Below, piece by piece: positions 59,565 to 64,000 of a stretch of DNA of 64,000 bases (position 1 is the first letter of the stretch; every line of letters begins with the position of its first letter). The position numbers and the translations under genes were made by a program. The notes under the pieces were generated by a model. It ran no database searches, had not been told where the DNA came from, and was given only the letters and a program-made list of their open reading frames with translations. This DNA is from Micromonospora noduli (lineage in GTDB: Bacteria > Actinomycetota > Actinomycetes > Mycobacteriales > Micromonosporaceae), in NCBI RefSeq assembly GCF_003264365.1, contig NZ_PYAK01000024.1:36534-100533 (forward strand). The letters run 5' to 3'.

Positions 59565-60197
59565 ATGATCCTGCGGACCGGGCAACGGGTGGTCTTCATC
59601 GGGGACAGCATCACCGATTGTGGTCGACGCGACGTCGCCGCGCCCTACGGCAGCGGATATGTGAGTCTCGTGCGCGCCCTGGTCGACGCCCGGCACCCGG
59701 AGTTGGAGCTGGAGTGGGTCAACCGGGGTGTGGGCGGCGACACGGTGCGCGACCTGGCCGCCCGCTGGGACGACGACGCCATCGGCGAGCGCCCCGACTG
59801 GCTCGCGGTGCTGATCGGCATCAACGACATCTGGCGGCACTACGGTGACCGGCCGGATGAGGCCGTCGGCATCGAGGAGTACGAGCGCACTCTGCGTGAC
59901 CTGCTCCGTCGGGCGGTCGACGCCACCGGCTGCCGACTGATCCTCGGCGACCCGTTCTTCATCGAGGCCGACCGGAGCGTCCCGCAACGCGCCGACACCG
60001 ACCGGTACGCGGCGGTCGTGGCGGGGCTGGCCACCGAGTTCGACGCGGTGCACGTGCCCAACCAGGCGGCGTTCGACCGGGTGCTGGCGGTGAGTCCGGC
60101 GACGCGTTGGGCCGACGACCGCGTCCACCCGTACCTGCCCGGCCACGCGGTCCTCGCCGACGCGTACCTCAGCGCCCTCGGCGTCTCCTCGGCCTGA
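59565..60197 (+). CDS. SGNH/GDSL-type hydrolase
   Basis: 210 residues; GAGG lies 9 nt before ATG 59565. Block I VFIGDSITDCG (nucleophile Ser), block II NRGVGGDTVRD, block III GIND (Asn) and block V WADDRVHP (Asp-x-x-His) are complete. There is no signal peptide, so it is a cytoplasmic esterase, possibly of the acetyl-xylan/rhamnogalacturonan-type group. Its leader (about 115 nt) carries the promoter-terminator element above, so expression may depend on readthrough. Confidence 0.92.
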   Translation: MILRTGQRVVFIGDSITDCGRRDVAAPYGSGYVSLVRALVDARHPELELEWVNRGVGGDTVRDLAARWDDDAIGERPDWLAVLIGINDIWRHYGDRPDEAVGIEEYERTLRDLLRRAVDATGCRLILGDPFFIEADRSVPQRADTDRYAAVVAGLATEFDAVHVPNQAAFDRVLAVSPATRWADDRVHPYLPGHAVLADAYLSALGVSSA

Positions 60198-60208
60198 CCC
60201 ACAGCGAA

Positions 60209-60240
60209 GCGCCGGGCCGACCGTCAGGTCGACCCGGCGC
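60209..60240. terminator. Hairpin between convergent genes
   Basis: 14-bp arms GCGCCGGGCCGACC and near-complement (one mismatch) around GTCA, between the hydrolase and the convergent LolA-like gene. Confidence 0.75.
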
Positions 60241-60254
60241 GAACACCGCGGAGA

Positions 60255-61382
60255 TCAGCCGCGCGCGGCCTGGTAGAGCCGCTCCGGCGTCACCGCTCCG
60301 GCCAGCACCCGGCCGTCGTCGGTGAGCAGGACGCTGAACAGTTTGCTGGTGAGGAGCCGACCGCTGCCCCAGTCCCCACTGACCGCCGGCAGCCCGCCGA
60401 GCAGCTTCGACATGTCCAGATCCGGTCCGGCGCCGGCCGGGGGAGCGGCCGGCTTAGCGGCGGGCTTCCGGCCGACATCGGCCTCGTCGAGGCGGCCAAC
60501 CAGCACTGTCGTCCAGCCGTCGCCCACCGCGCGGACCTGCGGGTCACCCGTCGGCTCGACATGACCGGGCCTGCCCGTCGGGCGCTCGGCCTTCTCCTCG
60601 TTGACCGTCACGCCGGGCGGCGGGTTGAAGCGGAACTGGTCAGCGTCGGGGCGGCGGTAGTCGACCTGGGTGAACGCCACCTCGAACGCCGGCCGGTCGC
60701 TGCCCTTCGCGAGCACCTCGAAGCGCAGCGGCACGTGCTGCTCGGCGTCGATGGCGATCCGCAACTGGTGCACCAGGGAGGCCTGGTCGCGTGGCTGGAG
60801 CACCAACTCGTACGCGTCCCGGCCGGCGACGGTGGCCGACCGGCCCACGCTGACCTCGGTGCTCGGGTCGATCGCGTCCAACGCCAGGTCGGCGGCCTGC
60901 TGCGGGGTGGCCGGGAGGCTCGCCGCCGGCTCGGGGGCGGGCTTCCGGGCCCCGGCGTCGCCGCCCAGCGTGCGGTGGGTGGCGGTGTTGCTGCGGCTCT
61001 GCCACGTCCACAGGTCCCGGCCGTTGCGGATGATGTCCTGCTCGCCCAGCGTGTCCATCAGCGCGACCCGCTGCTGGTCCGGCCCGGAGTACCAGACCCG
61101 CAGGGTGTGGGTGCCGGTCAGCAGGGTGGTCAGCTCGTTGCCGGGAACCAGCCCGACGAGGGGCGGCAGGCCGAGGTCGGCGCGTTGCACGACGGTCCCG
61201 GACAACCCCTCCAGCCGGGATGTCTGCAGATCGACCAGGAGCTGAGCGGCGGTTCGGGGCGGCAGGCTCGGCTCGGCCTCGGCAGCGAACGTGCCGATCG
61301 CCGCGCCACCGCCGATGACGGCGACGGCCGCGGTGGCCGGAACCAGCCAACGAAGGACGGGACGGCTTCTCAGGACGGACAT
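60255..61382 (-). CDS. LolA-like/sigma-E regulator-type secreted protein
   Basis: 375 residues; CAGGAGGTG precedes ATG 61382. A signal anchor (about 10-32) leads to a LolA/MucB-like beta domain (LLVDLQTSRLEGLSGTVVQRADLGLP; HTLRVWYSGPDQQRVALMDTLGEQDII). A Pro/Ala-rich linker (about 315-330) and a final small domain (LLTSKLFSVLLTDDGRVLAGAV) follow. It lies outside the membrane and may bind lipid or sense the envelope. It diverges from a two-component system that it may inform. Confidence 0.85.
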   Translation of the reverse strand: MSVLRSRPVLRWLVPATAAVAVIGGGAAIGTFAAEAEPSLPPRTAAQLLVDLQTSRLEGLSGTVVQRADLGLPPLVGLVPGNELTTLLTGTHTLRVWYSGPDQQRVALMDTLGEQDIIRNGRDLWTWQSRSNTATHRTLGGDAGARKPAPEPAASLPATPQQAADLALDAIDPSTEVSVGRSATVAGRDAYELVLQPRDQASLVHQLRIAIDAEQHVPLRFEVLAKGSDRPAFEVAFTQVDYRRPDADQFRFNPPPGVTVNEEKAERPTGRPGHVEPTGDPQVRAVGDGWTTVLVGRLDEADVGRKPAAKPAAPPAGAGPDLDMSKLLGGLPAVSGDWGSGRLLTSKLFSVLLTDDGRVLAGAVTPERLYQAARG

Positions 61383-61477
61383 GGTGGCACCTCCTGCGGC
61401 CATCTTGCCCCCTCCGTGCTGTGAACGCGCTGAGGACAGCGAACCGCGCCGATTGACCCGGGTGGCACCCTTGAGCT

Positions 61478-62134
61478 GTGCGAGTGCTGGTGGTGGAGGA
61501 CGAGGCCCGGTTGGCGGCTGCCCTGCAACGCGGTCTCCAGGCGGAGGGGTTCGCGGTGGACGTGGCCGCAACCGGCCCGGCGGGCCTGGACGCGGCCCGG
61601 CACGGCGGGTACGACGCCATGATCCTCGACGTGATGCTGCCCGGCCTCTCCGGGTACGAGCTGGTCCGGCGGCTGCGCGCGGAGCAGCACTGGCTGCCGG
61701 TGCTGATGCTCTCCGCCAAGGACGGCGAGTACGACCAGGCCGACGGCCTCGACTGCGGCGCCGACGACTACCTGACCAAACCCTTCTCGTACGTGGTGCT
61801 GCTGGCCCGGCTGCGGGCCCTGCTGCGTCGAGGCGCGCCGGAGCGCCCGACCGTGCTGGCGGTAGGTGACCTGCGGCTGGACCCGGCCCGCCGGCGGGTG
61901 ACCCGGGCGGACGCCGAGGTGGCGCTGACCGCACGGGAGTTCGCGCTGCTGGACTACCTGATGCGCCGGCCGGGCCAGGTGATCTCCAAGGTCGAGTTGT
62001 TGGACCACGTCTGGGACGCCAGTCTGGAGACCGCGCCGAACGCCGTCGAGGTGTACGTCGGCTACCTGCGCCGCAAGCTCGGCCGGGACCGGCTGGAGAC
62101 GGTCCGGGGCGCCGGCTACCGGCTGGCGACGTGA
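61478..62134 (+). CDS. OmpR/PhoB-family response regulator
   Basis: 218 residues from GTG 61478; no ribosome site is seen. TTGACC at 61453 and a weak CACCCT at 61466 suggest a leaderless message. Receiver: EDE at 7-9, Asp51 in MILDVMLPG, Lys in YLTKPF. Winged helix (about 125-218): LTAREFALLDYLMRRPGQVISK, VEVYVGYLRRKLGR, VRGAGYRLAT. The stop overlaps the kinase start (GTGA). Confidence 0.94.
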   Translation: MRVLVVEDEARLAAALQRGLQAEGFAVDVAATGPAGLDAARHGGYDAMILDVMLPGLSGYELVRRLRAEQHWLPVLMLSAKDGEYDQADGLDCGADDYLTKPFSYVVLLARLRALLRRGAPERPTVLAVGDLRLDPARRRVTRADAEVALTAREFALLDYLMRRPGQVISKVELLDHVWDASLETAPNAVEVYVGYLRRKLGRDRLETVRGAGYRLAT

Positions 62135-63570
62135 CCGCCGACGGCCCGGCACCCACCCGTCGGGCCAGGCTCGGCCGGATGCCGGCCCTCGGGCTGCGCG
62201 GGCGGCTCATGGCGATCGGTGTGGTCGGTCTCACCATCGGGCTGGCCCTGGGCGGGGTGGTGCTGCTCGGCGCGCTCAGCTTCGTGCTCCAACGCACTGT
62301 CGACACCGAGGCGTTCCGCACCGCCGACGCGGTCGCCCTGCTCGCCGCCGAGGACGCGCTGCCCGACCCGCTGCCGGTGGCCGGGGGGCAGGTCCGCGTG
62401 CAGGTCGTCGACGGGCAGGGACGGATCCGCGCGGCCTCGATCGACGCCGACCGTCTGGTGCCGATGGTTCGCCCGGAGCGACTGAACCGCGACGGTCGGC
62501 AGCGGCTGGAGGTGCCGGCCGAGCGGGTCGGGCTCGTCGGCCCGGTCCGGGTGGTCGCCGTACCCGCCGGCACCGCGGCCGACCCGCTCACCGTGCTGGT
62601 CGCCCGCTCGATGGCCGACGTGCGGCACAGCACCCATGTGGTCCGGACCATCCTGCTGGTGGCGTTCCCGCTGCTGGTGGCCGTGCTGGCCGGGGTGGCG
62701 TGGCGGGTGGTGGGGGCGACGCTGCGGCCGGTCGAGGCCTTACGTCGAGGTGCCGAGGAGATCACCGGGAGGGCCGGTGCCGGCCGGCTGCCGGTGCCGG
62801 CGTCGGCCGACGAGATCCACCGTCTGGCGGTCACCCTCAACGGCATGCTGGGCCGGCTGGAGTCCGCCCGCGTCCGACAGCGGGCCTTCGTCTCCGACGC
62901 CGCACACGAGCTGCGCAGCCCGTTGACCAACATCCGGACCGAGCTGGAGGTTGCCCAGCGCCTCGCCGACCGGACGGACTGGACGGCGGTGACCGCCAAC
63001 CTGCTCGCCGACACCGACCGGTTGAGCCGCCTGGTCGACGATCTCCTGCTGCTGGCCCGCCTGGACGAGGCTCCGCCGGCCCGGGGGACCGGCCCGGTGG
63101 AGCTGGGCGCGTTGCTGATCGAGGTCGCCGCCCGCTATCCGTCACCGCCGGTGCGGGTGACGCCGCCGGCCGGCCCGCTCTGGACGATCGGCACCGTCGA
63201 GGAGTTGCGTCGCGTGCTGGCCAACCTGGTCGACAACGCGGTACGCCACGCGCAGGGTGATGTCGTGCTCGCGGCCGAAGCGACGTCGTCGACGACCGGG
63301 CCTGGCGTCGGGGCGTACCACCTGGTGACGGTGACCGACGACGGCCCGGGGATCGCGTCGGTGGACCGGGAGCGGGTCTTCGACCGGTTCACCCGGCTGG
63401 ATGACGGACGGGCCCGCGACGACGGGGGCGCCGGCCTGGGGCTGGCCATTGTCCGGGAGTTGGTCCGACGCGCGGGCGGCAGCATCACCCTGACCGACCT
63501 GCCGGAGCAGCGAGGACTACGGGTGTGCCTGCTCCTGCCTGCGTTGCCGGCCGAGGACGGCCAAAGGTAG
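62131..63570 (+). CDS. Membrane sensor histidine kinase
   Basis: 479 residues. GTG 62131 overlaps the response regulator stop. Two helices (about 27-50 and 172-194) enclose a sensor domain of about 120 residues, followed by HAMP (about 195-248), HisKA with His259 in SDAAHELRSPL and HATPase with NLVDNAVRHA, DDGPGI, GAGLGLAIV. It autophosphorylates in response to an envelope signal and passes phosphate to the partner. Position next to the LolA-like gene suggests cell-envelope sensing. Confidence 0.94.
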   Translation: MTADGPAPTRRARLGRMPALGLRGRLMAIGVVGLTIGLALGGVVLLGALSFVLQRTVDTEAFRTADAVALLAAEDALPDPLPVAGGQVRVQVVDGQGRIRAASIDADRLVPMVRPERLNRDGRQRLEVPAERVGLVGPVRVVAVPAGTAADPLTVLVARSMADVRHSTHVVRTILLVAFPLLVAVLAGVAWRVVGATLRPVEALRRGAEEITGRAGAGRLPVPASADEIHRLAVTLNGMLGRLESARVRQRAFVSDAAHELRSPLTNIRTELEVAQRLADRTDWTAVTANLLADTDRLSRLVDDLLLLARLDEAPPARGTGPVELGALLIEVAARYPSPPVRVTPPAGPLWTIGTVEELRRVLANLVDNAVRHAQGDVVLAAEATSSTTGPGVGAYHLVTVTDDGPGIASVDRERVFDRFTRLDDGRARDDGGAGLGLAIVRELVRRAGGSITLTDLPEQRGLRVCLLLPALPAEDGQR

Positions 63571-63597
63571 ACGGCCCGTGTCGGCGACCCCCGCGGG

Positions 63598-64000
63598 TCA
63601 GCGGCGGCTGGTGCAGACCTGCTTGGAACGGGCCACGGTGTCGGTGGACCAGGCGACGGCGACGGTGAAGCAGAAGTCGTTGGTGCGGTTGAGCGCGTAG
63701 ATGACGAAGCTGGTGGTGCCGGCGGGCAGCGTCGCGAAGATGTTGTGGGTCTGGCCGGTGCGGCCGCCCGCGATGACCACCGGGCCCTCTCCGCCGGCCG
63801 GATAGGTCCAGTTCAACGCGATGCTGTCCCGGTTGTCGCGCAGGGTCACCGCGCTGGGTGGGGTGCCGGGCGGCGCCGCGGCGGCAGCCGACGTGGGTGC
63901 CGTGCCGCCAGGGGCGGGCGCGGTGCTGGCCGGCGCGCCGGCGGTGGGCGAGGCGGTGGCCGGCGGCGGGTTCGGTTCGTCGTCGCCCTCGACCCGGGCC
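63598..64000 (-). CDS. C-terminal part of a fibronectin type III-like protein (5' end outside window)
   Basis: The last 134 residues are present. An Ala/Pro/Thr-rich linker leads into a beta domain with AVTLRDNRDSIALNWTYPAG and VIYALNRTNDFCFTVAVAW. It ends with two Cys (about 23 and 4 residues from the end). This is the FN3-like end found on actinobacterial surface or kinase-associated proteins. The main domain lies outside the window. Confidence 0.75.
   Translation of the reverse strand, partial: ARVEGDDEPNPPPATASPTAGAPASTAPAPGGTAPTSAAAAAPPGTPPSAVTLRDNRDSIALNWTYPAGGEGPVVIAGGRTGQTHNIFATLPAGTTSFVIYALNRTNDFCFTVAVAWSTDTVARSKQVCTSRR

Overview
The window looks like chromosomal DNA of a Micromonosporaceae actinomycete (Micromonospora-like). 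The evidence is very high GC, frequent GTG and TTG starts, start/stop overlaps of the GTGA and ATGA type, an F420-dependent LLM oxidoreductase, a DevR/DevS dormancy system, an ECF42 sigma factor with its DGPF partner, and secreted CBM2-bearing glycoside hydrolases. I see no integrase, transposase, phage gene or CRISPR array. The one possibly mobile-like item is a short dispersed repeat.

Layout. 1-6040: partial methyltransferase, a secreted tail-anchored protein, a large M36 metallopeptidase, a DinB-like protein and a TetR regulator. 6388-10626: two tRNA clusters (Gly-Cys-Val and Gly-Val) flanking a winged-helix regulator, a GNAT enzyme, a TetR/quinone-oxidoreductase pair and a DUF6458 protein. 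10664-18243: a four-gene ABC efflux operon with two ATPases and two giant FtsX-like permeases. 18483-31000: an epimerase, then a dormancy island holding two Acg-type nitroreductases, devR, devS with the haem-ligand His conserved, a P1B-5-type ATPase with a C-terminal hemerythrin domain, two universal stress proteins and a phosphoketolase. Three near-identical DevR-box-like palindromes lie in its two divergent promoters.

31037-36324: a small HTH gene coupled to a ClpC N-domain-only protein (ClpC2-like) under a promoter with twin 16-bp operators, followed by lipid and envelope genes (diacylglycerol kinase family, BrkB, tandem PAP2) and an endo/exonuclease-family protein. 36338-38297: an F420 oxidoreductase, alpha/beta hydrolase and micro-membrane protein operon. 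38672-42775: a GH5 mannanase, an SMR pump, a 0.7-kb repeat-rich non-coding block and an ECF42 sigma/DGPF pair. 42880-51317: a galactoside-use locus (GH36 alpha-galactosidase, two permeases, binding lipoprotein, divergent GH42 beta-galactosidase, DeoR regulator). 51356-57033: two unknown membrane or lipoproteins, Spo0M, a small membrane protein, a secreted double GDPD and a small hydrophilic protein. 57118-64000: a HelD/HelR-type RNA polymerase motor, a GDSL hydrolase behind an odd promoter-terminator element, a LolA-like lipoprotein-domain protein divergent from a two-component system, and the end of a fibronectin-type protein.

How it works together: the central island reads as a hypoxia/redox stress unit. 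DevS would sense O2, CO or NO, DevR would activate, and the effectors would be flavin oxidoreductases, metal export, USPs and phosphoketolase fermentation. The 42.9-51.3 kb locus is a self-contained uptake and hydrolysis module for alpha- and beta-galactosides.
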